This document shows, piece by piece, positions 29,945-41,590 of a stretch of 64,000 nucleotides of DNA. Source of the DNA: Macrothele yani (lineage: Eukaryota > Arthropoda > Arachnida > Araneae > Macrothelidae). Position 1 is the first letter of the stretch, and every line of letters begins with the position of its first letter. The notes below the pieces were generated by a model. It was not told where the DNA came from and searched no databases. It was given only the letters and a program-made list of their open reading frames with translations. The stretch spans positions 195,243,232-195,307,231 of the forward strand of contig CM076990.1 in NCBI GenBank assembly GCA_039090855.1. Reading direction: 5' to 3'. The position numbers and the translations under genes were made by a program.

Positions 29945-31650
29945 AAAAAAAAGATAGCAAAGGGACATCTCAGTAAGGGAAGAAAACAGATTATGGCTCT
30001 GAGAAAAGAAGATGGTTCTATAACAAGAAATAGAGGCGAAATTTTGACAAGAGTGAAAGATTTCTACTCCAAATTATATGAAAGGGATGATACATGTACT
30101 CCAGACATCATGAAAGGTACCAGAGTTCTTCCAGTCCTCCCAGCAGAAGTTGCTCATGCAGTCAAGAACATGAAGTGGGGGAAAGCTCCAGGAGAAGATG
30201 GAATTACTATAGACATCATACAAGAAGCAAGTGGAGAAATTGAAACAGTACTCGCTCGAATTTTCACTCGATGCCTTAATGAAGGGAAGATTCCTGAGGA
30301 TTGGAACAACGCTACAATGATCCTGCTACATAAAAAAGGTGACATTGAGGATCTCAGGAACTACAGACCTATCAGCCTCCTATCAGTGGTTTATAAAATC
30401 TTCACTAAAGTTCTTTCACACCGCTTGAAGGTAACACTGGACATGGCTCAACCGAGAGAACAAGCTGGATTCAGGAGTGGCTACAGCACAATAGATCATA
30501 TCCACGTACTGAGAGAACTAATTGAAAGAGCGAGGGAATATGAACTTCCATTGTGCATGGCTTTTATCGATTATGAAAAAGCCTTTGATTCGGTGAAACC
30601 ATCAGCAGTTACCACGGCTCTGAAATCCTGCGGTATTGAAGATGCATACATTAATATTATTAATAACATCTATGAAAATGCAAGTGCAAAGATTCGGCTG
30701 TTTGAAAATACAACACACATAAAAATTGGAAAGGGAGTGAGACAAGGTGACACCATATCTCCGAAGCTCTTTAATGCCACATTGGAAAATGTCTTTCAAT
30801 CACTGAACTGGGAAAACAAAGGGATAAAGATTAATGGAGATTATCTAACCCACCTTCGTTTTGCTGATGACATAGTCATTTTTGCAGCTACCCCATCAGA
30901 GCTGCAGAGTATGATCCAGGAACTTGCTGACAAGAGTAAAGAAGTGGGATTAAAAATGAACTTTCAGAAGACAAAAGTGATGTTCAATGCTTTTACAAGA
31001 AATGAAGATTTATCGATTGATGGAGAAAAACTGGAGATAACAGATACGTATGTTTATCTTGGGCAGCAGATATCAAGTGAGGGTCACATTGATGAAGAAA
31101 TTAATCGGCGTACAAAACTTGCCTGGAGAGCTTTTGGAAGAAACAGCATAATTTTCAAGAGCAATATGCCATTATGTCTTAAAAGAAAAGTGTTTGATCA
31201 ATGCATCCTTCCAGTGCTTACGTATGGTGCAGAGACGTGGACCTTAACTAAAAGAGACATACAAAGGCTGCAGACAACTCAAAGAAGCATGGAGAGGTGC
31301 ATGCTTGGTATAACCAGGAGAGATAAGAAGAGGAACTCGTGGATCCGAAAAATGACGAGAGTGGAAGACATCATGATCAGAGTTAAATCCCTGAAATGGC
31401 AATGGGCTGGACATACTGCCAGAAGGACAGACCATAGATGGACAGCCGAAATTTTAGATTGGATTCCAAGGGACAGGAAAAGACCCAGAAAAAGACCACA
31501 TGGGAGATGGGTGGATGAAATTCGTAAATATGCAGGAGTGACATGGAGGAGACTGGCACAAGACAGACCGTTGTGGAGGAAACTTGGGGAGACCTTCGTC
31601 CAGCAGTGGATTGATAATGGTTGACAATGATGATGATGATGATGATAAAA
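29945..31650 (+). mobile_element. RTE-A LINE, best copy, 5'-truncated
   Basis: Coding sequence resembling RTE begins around 29945 (KGHLSKGRKQI in a shifted frame just before the ATG at 29993) and runs to the stop at 31622-31624. The stop is followed immediately by a (TGA)n tail (31626-31648). Upstream endonuclease sequence is missing, so the copy is 5'-truncated. It serves as reference for the other eight RTE-A pieces. Confidence 0.85.
29993..31624 (+). CDS. RTE-A reverse transcriptase, 543 codons, uninterrupted
   Basis: The domains in order are a pre-RT segment (GEILTRVKDFYSKLYERDD), RT fingers with LLHKKGDIEDLRNYRPISLL (about residues 110-130), EQAGFRSGYSTIDHI, the palm with LCMAFIDYEKAFDSV, then IGKGVRQGDTISPKLFNA, LRFADDIVIFAATPSEL (catalytic Asp pair near residue 290), and the C-terminal LTYGAETWTLTKRD and WAGHTARRTDHRW blocks ending QQWIDNG. 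The RT motifs look complete. No endonuclease domain is present, and the full RTE protein should be roughly twice this length. So it is probably a truncated LINE that still has an open frame rather than an autonomous gene. No promoter is visible. Confidence 0.88.
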   Translation: MALRKEDGSITRNRGEILTRVKDFYSKLYERDDTCTPDIMKGTRVLPVLPAEVAHAVKNMKWGKAPGEDGITIDIIQEASGEIETVLARIFTRCLNEGKIPEDWNNATMILLHKKGDIEDLRNYRPISLLSVVYKIFTKVLSHRLKVTLDMAQPREQAGFRSGYSTIDHIHVLRELIERAREYELPLCMAFIDYEKAFDSVKPSAVTTALKSCGIEDAYINIINNIYENASAKIRLFENTTHIKIGKGVRQGDTISPKLFNATLENVFQSLNWENKGIKINGDYLTHLRFADDIVIFAATPSELQSMIQELADKSKEVGLKMNFQKTKVMFNAFTRNEDLSIDGEKLEITDTYVYLGQQISSEGHIDEEINRRTKLAWRAFGRNSIIFKSNMPLCLKRKVFDQCILPVLTYGAETWTLTKRDIQRLQTTQRSMERCMLGITRRDKKRNSWIRKMTRVEDIMIRVKSLKWQWAGHTARRTDHRWTAEILDWIPRDRKRPRKRPHGRWVDEIRKYAGVTWRRLAQDRPLWRKLGETFVQQWIDNG

Positions 31651-32440
31651 AAAAGAAAAAAATACTTTGCTAGTGTTGTAATTTGAGACAATGAGCTATG
31701 ATGATTGGAGATGATGAAAGGTCTTCTTGTCAGTGGAACAAGCAAAATCATCACAATAGAGTATTGTTACAATTAAGCACAAAAAGGAGAATTATTTTTG
31801 TGACTGACTGTGGGATCAATGTGCATGACTATTAATTTATATTGTCTATATTTCATATGTGGCTGAAAACTATCCAGTCCAACACAGAAATAAAAAAAAA
31901 AAAAAAAAAAAAGCTGATGTGTGTATGTGGGGGCTCAACAAATATTGTTGCACCTGGTGCCCTGAATGCTAAAGCTGGCCTGAGGTGCATATATACTTGT
32001 GTTCATGCATGTCAGTGCAGTAACTCTAGGACTTTAAGGAGCAGAATCTTGAAAATTTGGGTGTATTCAAAAAGTACTCTGAAGATGCACATCTAGATAT
32101 TGTTTGCACATGGTGTCAGCCCTTTCCTATGCTGTAAAAGTACTATATCCATAATAAAGAGATCATTTCCTACTTTATGAGTTGTACAGCTTACAAGAAT
32201 TTTTATCTACTAGTGATGGTATCATGGCTGCAATAATGATATTATTAGTCTCCAAATTTTACCTTAATTAACAAAAAATTAAAAAGTGTATTGAGGTGAT
32301 GGGATAATGTTTGGGCTAAGGAAAATATCTGCATCATTTACTGTTCATGTACCATAGGAAATTATCTTTCACTTTATCAAAGGGCCTTCAAATTCAGATT
32401 AACTTTGCTCCATTTAATAATAATGATAATAATAATAATA
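31651..32440. other. No supported gene; simple repeats
   Basis: Contains a 20-nt A run (31892-31911) and, at about 32417-32442, an AAT/GAT-rich microsatellite marking the start of LINE debris. No coding frame of known type. Confidence 0.4.
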
Positions 32441-33145
32441 ATCCTCCATCAGAAATTGACAAGAAAACACCACCTCATTACAACTGAATATGTTCCCTAC
32501 CACAGTTATGAGCCAACAATGCTCCTAGGGAACAACACCCACAAGATATACTGGGACAGATTGATCAGAACAGATAAGACCATACTCCACAATTGGCTTG
32601 ACATTGTCCTGGTCGACAAGAAGTCAGCATATCTCATTGGCATATCCATGCACAACACATGCAACATCCCAAAACGTCTGTAAAAATCCAAAGGAACTCA
32701 GAAGAAAGGAAGATTAACTAAAGATTTAAGTGGAACTAGAATTTAAATAGATATATCTGGGTAAAGCCTTGAGTAAGTGATTTAACATCGAGAAGATGCA
32801 TGGAGAGAGGCTGTCAAAGTATGATGACCTATGATATAAAGTCAAGGAAATGTGGCGTATGGAGAACGTCCCCACCGTCCCTATAGTAATATCAGCCACA
32901 GGAGTGGTACCTAAGACTATTCACAGCTCTATACAGACTCTAGACCTTCAACCTAACACCTACATGGAATGACAGAAAGCAGCTATCCTGAACACTTGTC
33001 AGATAGTAAGGAAGTTTCTGGACAACTGAGAGAAAGAAATACCACTTCCCAGACTTGGTACATCTTACCCATCCTGGAAGGAAGAGAAAAACATCTCCCC
33101 AGGAAGGGGTGGAATCATCTCTAAGTTTATAATAATAATAATAAA
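32440..33145 (+). pseudogene. LINE C-terminal fragment, first type, ending in (AAT)n
   Basis: Plus-strand frames read KIYWDRLIRTDKTI, NWLDIVLVDKKSAYLIGIS and NTCNIPKRL, then later PIVISATGVVPKTIHS and AAILNTCQIVRKFLDN. This order is the C-terminus of a widespread invertebrate non-LTR retrotransposon protein (downstream of RT). Stops and shifts abound. It ends in AAT repeats (33129-33144), a usual LINE-type tail. Clade not assigned. Confidence 0.7.
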
Positions 33146-33582
33146 ACAAACATAACAATCTCTGCCAATCGTCCAGACATAGCATTATATGGTAAAAGGC
33201 AAAAGGAAGGAGTCATTATCGACATATCGGTACCGTTGGACAGTGATATTCAGAATACCTATGCAACAAAAATCAATTAGTATGTGGAACTAGTTGCGGA
33301 GATTAAACAGATGTTGAAGCTGAAAACAGTTCACATATGTCCACTGATTATCTCTGCAACTGGTATAATTCCTCAGACTCAAGAATTATAACTCAGCTTG
33401 ATGCTTTTTAGGTCTACAACACCTAAGGCCCAAATTCCAAGAAGCAGTAATTCTTGATACGTGCCACATCGTACAACAATTTTTAAACCATGAGTGACTA
33501 TATCTTTACTTGACTTTATGTTCGTACTGATAAGTGGACCATGCTACAGATGTCATTGCTGTAGATAAGAAAATTAAATAAA

Positions 33583-33617
<35 letters not shown>

Positions 33618-33620
33618 CTA
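33146..33620 (+). pseudogene. LINE C-terminal fragment, second type, ending in (AAT)n
   Basis: Starts ITISANRPDIALYGKRQKEG and VIIDISVPLD, continues YVELVAEIKQMLKLKTVHIC and PLIISATGIIPQT, with stops. It shows the same arrangement as the preceding fragment but is a different sequence. It ends in a clean AAT microsatellite (about 33584-33615). The two pieces are direct neighbours in the same orientation. Confidence 0.7.
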
Positions 33621-34734
33621 AGTTTATTAACACACCTGGGTAACAGTTTGGCACAGTGTCATAACCATGTTATCATCCATACAGGTACCTTAACAACAGT
33701 ACTGTTACTGTCATTTACTTCATTGAAGTGCTTTTGTATTCAATTTTTGCTTCAATTTATTAACAAAATGAGAAATTTACTAACACACCTGGATGTCGTT
33801 TCCATGTTATCCAGTATGCCGGTGTTGTAACCATAGTACAGAAATTATCATTCATCTCAGGAAGGGTCTTCAAATTCTGCCCCTCTCACTTTTTTGAACA
33901 CTTAAGTGATAACTCACATGAGACCTCACAATTAATTTATCATGGATTTAGCCAGTTCTGCAAATATTAAACAGGATAAAAATGAGGATAACATTGAATT
34001 TTCCAGTGTGATGAACACATTTTTAATGGAAGTTCCAAACCAACTGCAGTGTACCATTGATTATCCTGGTGCAGATCATCCATGCATCATATCTACTTTA
34101 TTGATTCATAAAATTGTGCACTGTAAATATCAAAGTGAATAAGTTCCTGTGAGACTCACGTGGATAATCAGTGCTCTCTTAGGATGATCAAATTTCCTTC
34201 AGTGCCTGGGACCCCCCCCCTCCTCTCTCAGTACTGGATGCTATCCATATAAGGTGAAAACTAATAAAACCTGCTTGATCATGGAGGAATAATTCTTCTA
34301 AATGTAGATGATGATTTATTGAGTTCAAGCATAGAAGAAGCAAGTGAAGTGCCTGAGATAACAGATTTTATTTAGAAGGTTCTGAAAGTGTAAACAAAGT
34401 CTAAATGAGTGGCTGATGAGTGATTCTCATGAACCTGGATTGCAATAATGTACGAATGACATAATCATTACTGCTGCTGCAAATCAACTCAAAGAAGAAT
34501 TAACAAGCAAATCAACTACAACACATTAGTTCCTTATGTTGACATTTCACTGCAGTATGTGAATCAGTGATACATTTAATATAACTACCATAGCTCAGAA
34601 AAATTCAAATTAGGAAACAGTTTAGTAAGTCACAGAAACAAGTAAAAATTACAGATTATTTGATTGGATAATGAGGATTATTAGGATTTGTAAAACAATA
34701 AAATATAATATTTTGATTAAAAGTGTTTTCTGAT
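33621..34734 (+). other. Unassigned sequence with a possible pogo-like C-terminal trace
   Basis: A 66-codon plus-strand frame at 33942-34142 (MDLASSANIKQDKNEDNIEF and onward) and a later NEWLMSDSHEPGL ... DIIITAA trace near 34400-34475 vaguely resemble the acidic C-terminal part of Tigger-type transposases. Similarity is weak, and I do not assign a gene. Confidence 0.3.
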
Positions 34735-35120
34735 TATCTCACCCCTCCATTAGCCCAAATAATCAAGATAATCATGCTCTCAATTATCCATGTATCCCCT
34801 CCCCTCCATTAGCTCAGATAATCAGGCCTTCAATTATTTCTGCATTTACTTCCCTTCATTAGCACAGATAATCAAGGTAATAATAATGCTTTCAATTATC
34901 CATGCATCATCTCTCCTTAATTTCCCCAGACATCAAGCATCAAGGTATTCATGCTTCTGAATTATCCATGTATTTCCTCTATTAGCCCAGATAATCACGA
35001 TAATCATACTTATCAAGAGAATCATGCTTTCAATTATTGATGCACCTCCTCACTTAGTAGCCTAGATAATTGTGTGTTCCATATTCTGTATATCCTTTCC
35101 CCTCCAGTTACCTGGGTAAT
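34735..35120 (+). repeat. ~60-bp degenerate tandem repeat, about seven copies
   Basis: Units share CTCCATTAGCCCAGATAATC, then AAGATAATCATGCTTTCAAT and TATCCATG. Starts are near 34738, 34800, 34855, 34912, 34978, 35048 and 35098, with unit length varying from about 52 to 70. Confidence 0.7.
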
Positions 35121-35195
35121 CAAGTTTACACTCAACACAGTTCTCAAGAGGTTTCATTTTTTAGTAGCATGTCTTTTAAAAAAGTAAGTGCTTAT

Positions 35196-36443
35196 ACACA
35201 GTTGAGTCACATATCCCTACTTTTAAGGTCAACAGCATGTAGCCAATGAAAGAAGGCACATGTCGTGAGCTAACTTGGAAGGTATATAAGGTGTGTTGTA
35301 GGCATTCTGAAAACATATCACTTGTTGCTATCATGGATAAAAGGAGGATTTATCAGATTTGCAAAAAGGGATGATTATCAGCTTTCGGGCCAAGGGTTGC
35401 AGTATTTCTGAAACAGAGCAGTTTTTGTGAACTGTTCGCATGCTGCTGTGGTTAAACTATTTTGATTGGAGAAATGGCACCATTGCAAATAAGCGATGTG
35501 GAAACTGCGGAGCACCACGTGTCATTGATGTGAGAGGTGAACGTCAGCTTCAAAGGTGTGTGAGGGCTGTCAACACCCTACAGTGGAGCAACTCACTAGC
35601 CGAATGAACCAGGGGGCTACCGGAAGTGTGTCTAAAATGACACACTTCTGGTGTGTTGTTTTAGATACACTTTCTCCGATGCGGATGGATTGTCACTGCA
35701 CCTATGAAGGGCTCCGATGTAGACGGATGGTCACTGCACCTATGCTAACAAAGGTGCATCAGCAGAAATGGCTTTCATTTGCACGGCAGTATTGGAATTG
35801 TACCTGCGCTGATTGGCGAAGGATTGTCTTTTCCGATGAGTCATGCTTTCTGCTTCATCGAACGGATGAACGTTGGCATATAAGGCGAGAAACATCGGAG
35901 AACAAACACTCTTCCACCATTGCTGGAAGAACACAAGCTGGTGGGGGCAGCATTATGGTCTGGGAAATGTTTTCATGATATTCCCTGGATCCACTCATTC
36001 CTGTGGAAGGCACTATGGACCGAATTCGTTATGAATCCATCCTTGTAGACCATGTACACCCATACATGCTGATTGTCTTCCCTTGGGCGAATGGATCTAC
36101 CAGCAGAATAATGCAACGTGTCACACAGCTAGAAATGTCTGAGAGTGGTTGGAAGAGCATGATGAAGACTTCAAAGTACTTCCCTGACCCCCTAATTCCC
36201 CAGACTTAAACCTAATTGAGCATCTGTGGGACCACCTCGATCACGTTGTTCACTCTATGGGTCCTCCAAAATGCACCCTCCGGCACCTGTCAGATGCACT
36301 GCAGTCAGTATGGCTCCACATACCTGTGAACACCTTCCAGCACCTTATCGAGTCACTCCCAGCCCATCTCACTGCTGTCCACGCTGCACACGGCGGTTAC
36401 TCTGGATATTAGTTGGTGGTCACAATAATGTGACTCAACCGTG
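35196..36443 (+). mobile_element. Tc1-like element family b, complete-length (1248 bp)
   Basis: TA flanks lie at 35194-35195 and 36444-36445. The inverted ends are CACAGTTGAGTCACAT and CACGGTTGAGTCACAT (complement of the right end). It holds one broken transposase on the plus strand. Confidence 0.88.
35333..36412 (+). pseudogene. Tc1-like transposase (family b), second catalytic Asp changed
   Basis: The start MDKRRIYQICKKG is broken at once by stops. The central frame 35556-35978 gives WRRIVFSDESCFLLHRTDER (first Asp) and AGGGSIMVWEMFS. After a frame change, VDHVHPYM, then IYQQNNATCHTARNV, where the family has QQDNA (Asp to Asn). PPNSPDLNLIEHLW retains the final Glu. The protein ends AAHGGYSGY. 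Besides frameshifts and stops, the lost catalytic Asp would inactivate it. Confidence 0.83.
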
Positions 36444-36445
36444 TA

Positions 36446-36944
36446 GTATCACTTTGTCCATCCATCTGTGGACACTATATCTCTGCAACTATTAGTCTGA
36501 TATAAAAATTCTTTTTGAATTTGGTAGCCCGAAATGTGAGAACAATTATTTTTTTATACATTCCTATTTCGTTGCACAACTAAGCTGCTAGAAGGTGCAG
36601 ATGCTATTAAATTCAAAATACATTTTATTCCATATTATTACATCTAAATATCCGATTGAGAATGCTCTCCTTTGACACTATTTGTGATGAAGACTATTTT
36701 GGGTAGAGCTTCATTTTAAGTAATGCACAGTCTTTGTATAAAAAGAGGTCATATAAAGGTAAATTTCAATTTTTCCGATATCTCTGCTTTTAAAAGTCTG
36801 ATTTGTAAAACATTTTTGTGTCGGATAGATTTCCTGGTAGGAAATGTTCTGCATGTAATTTGTAATGTGGGATATGAAACTGTTTTGCCATTAGAGGGCA
36901 TAAGAATATATCTCTGTTTCAAATGTATTTCTGAGGCATAATTA
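36446..36944. other. No supported gene
   Basis: AT-rich unique sequence. One 72-codon open frame (36723-36941) has no family resemblance and no splice support, so it is not called. Confidence 0.4.
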
Positions 36945-37059
36945 TCCTACATACATTCATACATACATACATATCACTAAGCTGTTCTCTGAGATTCAGA
37001 GGTTAGCTCCACAAAGAAAATACAAACTACCAGATAATTTTTATCTGATTATTTACTTA

Positions 37060-40000
37060 CTGTTACCATATCAAACTCCTCCATGTACAGCGATCTTGAC
37101 ATACAACTCGGGCTTCACTCACATCCATCACACGATGCACACAAGATCTATACTTCATACTCATAATCTTTTTCTCATGCAGACACTCCTGAATCTGATC
37201 CTTCCATGACTTCCTTGGCCTTCCTCTGCTTTTCCTTTCTGCCACTTGGGCTGAAATTTTTTTCTTAGTAAGCATCTCATCACTCATTCTTTCAACATGC
37301 CTAAATCACCGAAGCATATTAGTCTCTGCCTTGCTAACAACATTTTGCTTCACATTACACAACTCCAACACATCTTCATTCCTTACACGATCAGAACGTG
37401 TCTTGCCACAAACCCCCTGTAAGTAACACATTTCTCTAGCACACAAACGACTCCTGTGTTTCTTCTGTAGCACCCAGGTTTCACTGCCATACATTAGAGT
37501 AGGAACAATTACACTTTCATACACAGCCATTCGGGACTCCCTTGAGAACCCATCATTCCTGTGAAAGCCTCCCAAGGCAGCTATGACTTTCAATGAAGAA
37601 TTCACTCTCCTACTAATTTCCCCATCCAATTTGTTCTCTCTGTCAAACATGCTTCCTAAATACACAAACTCATTTACCTGGTCAATCACGGGGCCATTCA
37701 GACTTATGCTACATTCAGTACTACCAGTTCCCCGCTCAAAAACCATAACTTTGGGTTTTCCCTTATTAATACTCAGTTTGAATTTAATTCAAACTTGGTA
37801 CATTCAGGACAACATACTCTGCAACTCACTTTTGCTCTCTGCCAACAGGACAGTATCATTAGCATAAAGCAATCTGCACACATGCATATCACCAAGACAT
37901 AAACCAGTAATATATATTTTGGCATCATGCATGCATGCATGCATCCATAAATACACTGCTGGCCACCCAAAATGCAACACCAAGACAGAAGCATCCAATT
38001 GGCCTGAAATTCGCAGCATGCGTTGCCCGCGAGAAGACGTGCAAACGTTTAGCATTGCAGGGCATATGCAAATCATGTGCGCCCAGCACGTCACCGAGAA
38101 GCACTATAAGAAGGATGCACAGAAGGCGGGGTGCAAGTAGTGGAAGTGTGTTGTGCTGCCGGACCTGTGCGTGGGAAGCTTCCTGATGCTTCGTCGCAGA
38201 ATACAGCAGTCATTCCAGCACGTTTCAGAGTTCGACAGAGGATGAATAGTGGCTTATCGCGACAGCGGTTTATCCTGGTCGCTGATCAGCAACCGAGTGG
38301 CCCGGCAAGCACCACCCGCGGCTGCGCCTGATGAACTGTGGCAACGTGTGGAAGCAGCCTGAACCGACATACCCCAAGCCGACATTCAAAGCCTCTTTCG
38401 TTTAATGCCGCGGCGTATAGCGGCTGTTATTGCCATCCATGGGGGCCACACGAGCTATTGATGTCTGCGTGTTCTGCAAGTCGCACGGGCCTGTAAGCTC
38501 AATCGTTTCATCTTTGTATCTGCTGTTATGTGTCCAGTAAATCTAGCTTTGCTATCTTGTGTCCTTCTTGGTGTTGCATTTTGGGTGGCCAGCAGTGTAT
38601 ATTAAACAGCCAGGGTGACATTATACAACCTTGCCTGACTCCAGCACTGATGGAAAACCATTTTGATAAAACATCATTTACTCGCTCTACTACCAGCATT
38701 CATGGCTTTTACACTATTAAGTAGACTCCCAAGTAACACCATATTCATTCAATGCCTTCCACAGAAGTGTCCTATTTACTCGGTCATAAGCTTTCTCTGA
38801 ATCTATGAAGGCAGCAAAAACTTTCTTACCAACAGCCAGATACTTTTCAATCATCATGGGTAATGCAAAAATTTGGTTAGTGCGTCCTTTACTAGGCATG
38901 AAACCACTCTGAACATCCCATACTTTCACTGATGTAAGACTTCATACTTTTTCAATAATGACCTTACCAAACACTTTCCCCAGCACACTCAGTAGGCTAA
39001 TACCATGATAGTTCTTGCAGTCAGTCTGATCACCTTTTCCTTTATACAAGGGAACAATGATAGCATCCTTCCAATCCCGAGGGACCATTCCTAGCTCCCA
39101 GCACAACTGGCAAATTTCAGTTAACCAGTCAATTACAGACTCACCACCATATTTCAACATCTTAGCAGTTATGCCATCAACTCCTGGAGCCTTACCATTC
39201 TAAAGAGATTTTAGAGCTTTACACACCTCTTCTCTTGAGATCCCTCCTCTGCTTCCCTCCTTCACTGTGACATCATCTACTTCTGTCTAAGAATCACCTC
39301 TGCTTTCTTCATCTAATAACTCACAGAAGTATTCACCCCATCTTTCACTTAACTCACTGGGCTCCCATATCATTTCTCCAACCCTATTCTTCAAGCAACT
39401 TATAACTTTATTTCCCTTATTTTTCCTGAGTCTCACGAACTTCCAGAAAGTCTTTCAAATTTTCCAAAACGCCAATTCATGCTTTTCCACCTTCTCCTTC
39501 CTATCTTTCGCCTTACTCTGGCGAACCAGCTTAGCTGCTTCAGGCTTCTTACAGCGGTATTCATCCACAGAAACTCTACCTTGCAACATCCCCAAATAGG
39601 CATCCTTCTTTCTCTTTACTGCCTCTTTAATCTCACTATACCACCAACCATCACCTCTATTGTTACCCACTCTTGTGGTACCACAAACCTCCTCAGCAGA
39701 AATAACAACACAGTTCTTAAAACATTCCCACTTCTTTTCTACATTCCTCTCACATGACTTCAGCTCCTTCAGTCGTTTTCTAAGTAAGTTAGCATAATGC
39801 TGATGATTCTCAGGATGCCTTTCAATCTTTATTCTTTCCACCCTAGGGCTCTTCCTATTCCTTTTCCTCCAACCAACATTCAGTTTCACTCGCGACACTA
39901 CAAAGTAATGATCAGAGCCAATATCTGCACTCATCACATGAGTGTCAACAACTAAGTGTTTCAGATGCTGATCATAAACAACAAAATCTGTAACACTCTT

Positions 40001-40619
40001 TTGACCAAGAGTACGACTTTTCCCAAGTATATGTGTGGCTTGTGGTTGAAAAACGTATTAGATACACACAAACCATTCTCAATGCAAAGTTCAATTAACC
40101 GTTCACCATTATCATTCACACAAGGATCATTAAACTTACCCAGAACATTGTCAGAAATTGCATTCTTCACACCTACTCAAGCATTGAAATCCCCTGCTAT
40201 AACTTTCTCTTTAGCACCAAACTGGCTCAAAACAGCTTTCAGCTCATTCCAGAAATCCTCCTTCCTATCAGAAGGTTCTGAGTCTCTACAACAATTACTA
40301 TTCTCTTAAGTTTCACTTTCAGACATATCCAAAAAATTCTCTCACTAATGCAGCTGTAATGGATCAAATTGTTCATCTTTTCACTTAAAATCACACCTAC
40401 ACCTGCTTGTCCATTAACATTATCCAATACTCCAGACCACACACTCACTGTGCCATTCACATCTTCTACCCCAATTTCCTTCTTTTTGGTTTCACTTACA
40501 CACAGCACATCCAATTTATACTTATTCATTTCTTCAATCATCTTATTCATCTTGCCATTTATACCTCTAGTATTCCATACACCAATCTTACACTCACTCA
40601 ACCGTGATCTCTTTCTCAT
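37060..40619 (-). pseudogene. RTE-B endonuclease/reverse transcriptase protein, broken
   Basis: Order on the minus strand: the endonuclease start MRKRSRLSECKIGVWNTRGI and DVLCVSETKK (40619-40240); NDNGERLIELCIENGLCVSN (about 40120); ADIGSDHYFVVSRVKL, the SDH motif of APE-type endonucleases (about 39930); a basic linker (39900-39455); RT motifs DWKDAIIVPLYKGKGDQTDC, ISLLSVLGKV, QSGFMPSKGRTNQIFAL and VFAAFIDSEKAYDRV; then, after the inserted Tc1, CRLLYANDTVLLAES, with Asn for the first Asp of YADD. C-terminal blocks YLGSMFDRENKLDGEISRRV and YGSETWVLQKKHRS follow. Several frameshifts plus the altered catalytic residue make it inactive. Confidence 0.87.
37954..38597 (+). mobile_element. Tc1 family a internal-deletion derivative (644 bp)
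   Basis: TA flanks lie at 37952-37953 and 38598-38599. The ends CACTGCTGGCCACCCAAAAT are inverted copies. The left 320 bp match the start of 27565-28951 (SFQHVSEFDRG) and the right 320 bp match its end (SLISNRVARQAPPAAAPDEL). The join is near 38280 in GGTTTATCCTGGTCGCTGAT. All catalytic residues are deleted. Closely matching ends suggest it was moved by a family member's transposase. Confidence 0.9.
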
Positions 40620-40700
40620 GCGCCTTTTAGAATTTCCAGGTCTATTCCGTAGTTAACCATTTTTCTCAAGTGTGGTAGGTCCACCGTATCGCACACTTGA

Positions 40701-41149
40701 GTCATTTTTTTTTCATTTCCTTGTGTCTTTTTAATCCGGTAAGTACATCAGTGTGGGGGATAGCCCACAGCTGATGGTTCAAGTTGGTCATTCAACCTAA
40801 GGATTCTGGAACAAAACCCAGTAAGTTGGGGTCTTTTATCCTGCTGGGGCATAAATGTCAAAACTTTTCTCTGCTTCCAAAAGACCTTTGAAAAATTCTT
40901 TATCCTTAGCATAGCTTTTAATATGAAGAATTTTTTTTTTTTTTTTGCATATTTTCTGCTTTTCCATTATTCAAAAAATTTCTACCAGTGTCATCAGCAT
41001 ATATTTCTGCTTGAAAAGTATTTATCCAGTTCTAAAAGTATCTTAAGAATTTTTCTTTTTGGTAGGATGCTCTTCATTATAAAGAGTATTTTGCATTCAT
41101 TTTCTTCTAAGTAGCGTGCAGCTTTGTCGCTAGGGAACGTAAAATTATA
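40701..41149. other. No supported gene
   Basis: Probably holds the 5' UTR of the RTE-B copy in its first part, then T-rich sequence (T run at about 40929-40946). No reading frame is convincing. Confidence 0.35.
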
Positions 41150-41590
41150 TCATGTTTCCCACTATATTTCTTCTTCTACTTGTTCAGTTCAAAAATCCCT
41201 TTTTATCTATAATCTCTTCTGCACTCTTTTGGTGTGCAGTTTGTTCATTTTCATGACGCACTTTTCAGCCACTAGTGCGATTAAGTAGCTGTTTCTATTT
41301 GTGGATATTTTATTGATTGTGTAGGAATCCGGTTCATTTTATTTTTTTAATTGGTTCAGTTGACTATGAATAACCCCCACTCATACTGTGTATTTTAAAT
41401 TATGTGCAGTTTTTCCTTAGGTGGTGTAAGTGTAATATCCTTTTTTTTTTTTTTTTTTTTTTTTTTGCTGAATTTTTAGATTTTTTAAAAATCTGCTTTG
41501 AAATGGTTTTTTTTTTCCATGCCAGAAAGGATTTAAAAGACATGCTGATTACATCCTAAAATTCAGTGTCATCTTTCTTGTTAAACTTTA
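41150..41590 (+). repeat. Dispersed repeat R1, copy 1
   Basis: Parallels 55500-55890 in the same order: CATTTTC-TGACGCAC-TTTC-GC-ACTAG, TGTGTATTTTAAATTATG, a long T run (41441-41466), ATCTGCTTTGAAATGG, and GATTACATCCTAAAATTCAG. It has no coding potential and no obvious inverted ends. Class unknown. Confidence 0.6.

Larger units (their letters stand above)
36945..40700 (-). mobile_element. RTE-B LINE, nearly complete copy
   Basis: On the minus strand, the 3' tail of CATA repeats (36950-36975) and conserved 3' UTR lie at the left, and the 5' part lies beyond 40619. It is the only copy in the window with the endonuclease domain. A 644-bp Tc1 deletion derivative (37954-38597) interrupts the RT region. 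The 5' end is not sharply defined. Confidence 0.85.

Noticed and set aside
34735..35120. CRISPR-like array
   Set aside because: Units are degenerate, without constant repeats and unique spacers of fixed length, and the DNA is eukaryotic. It is an ordinary tandem repeat.
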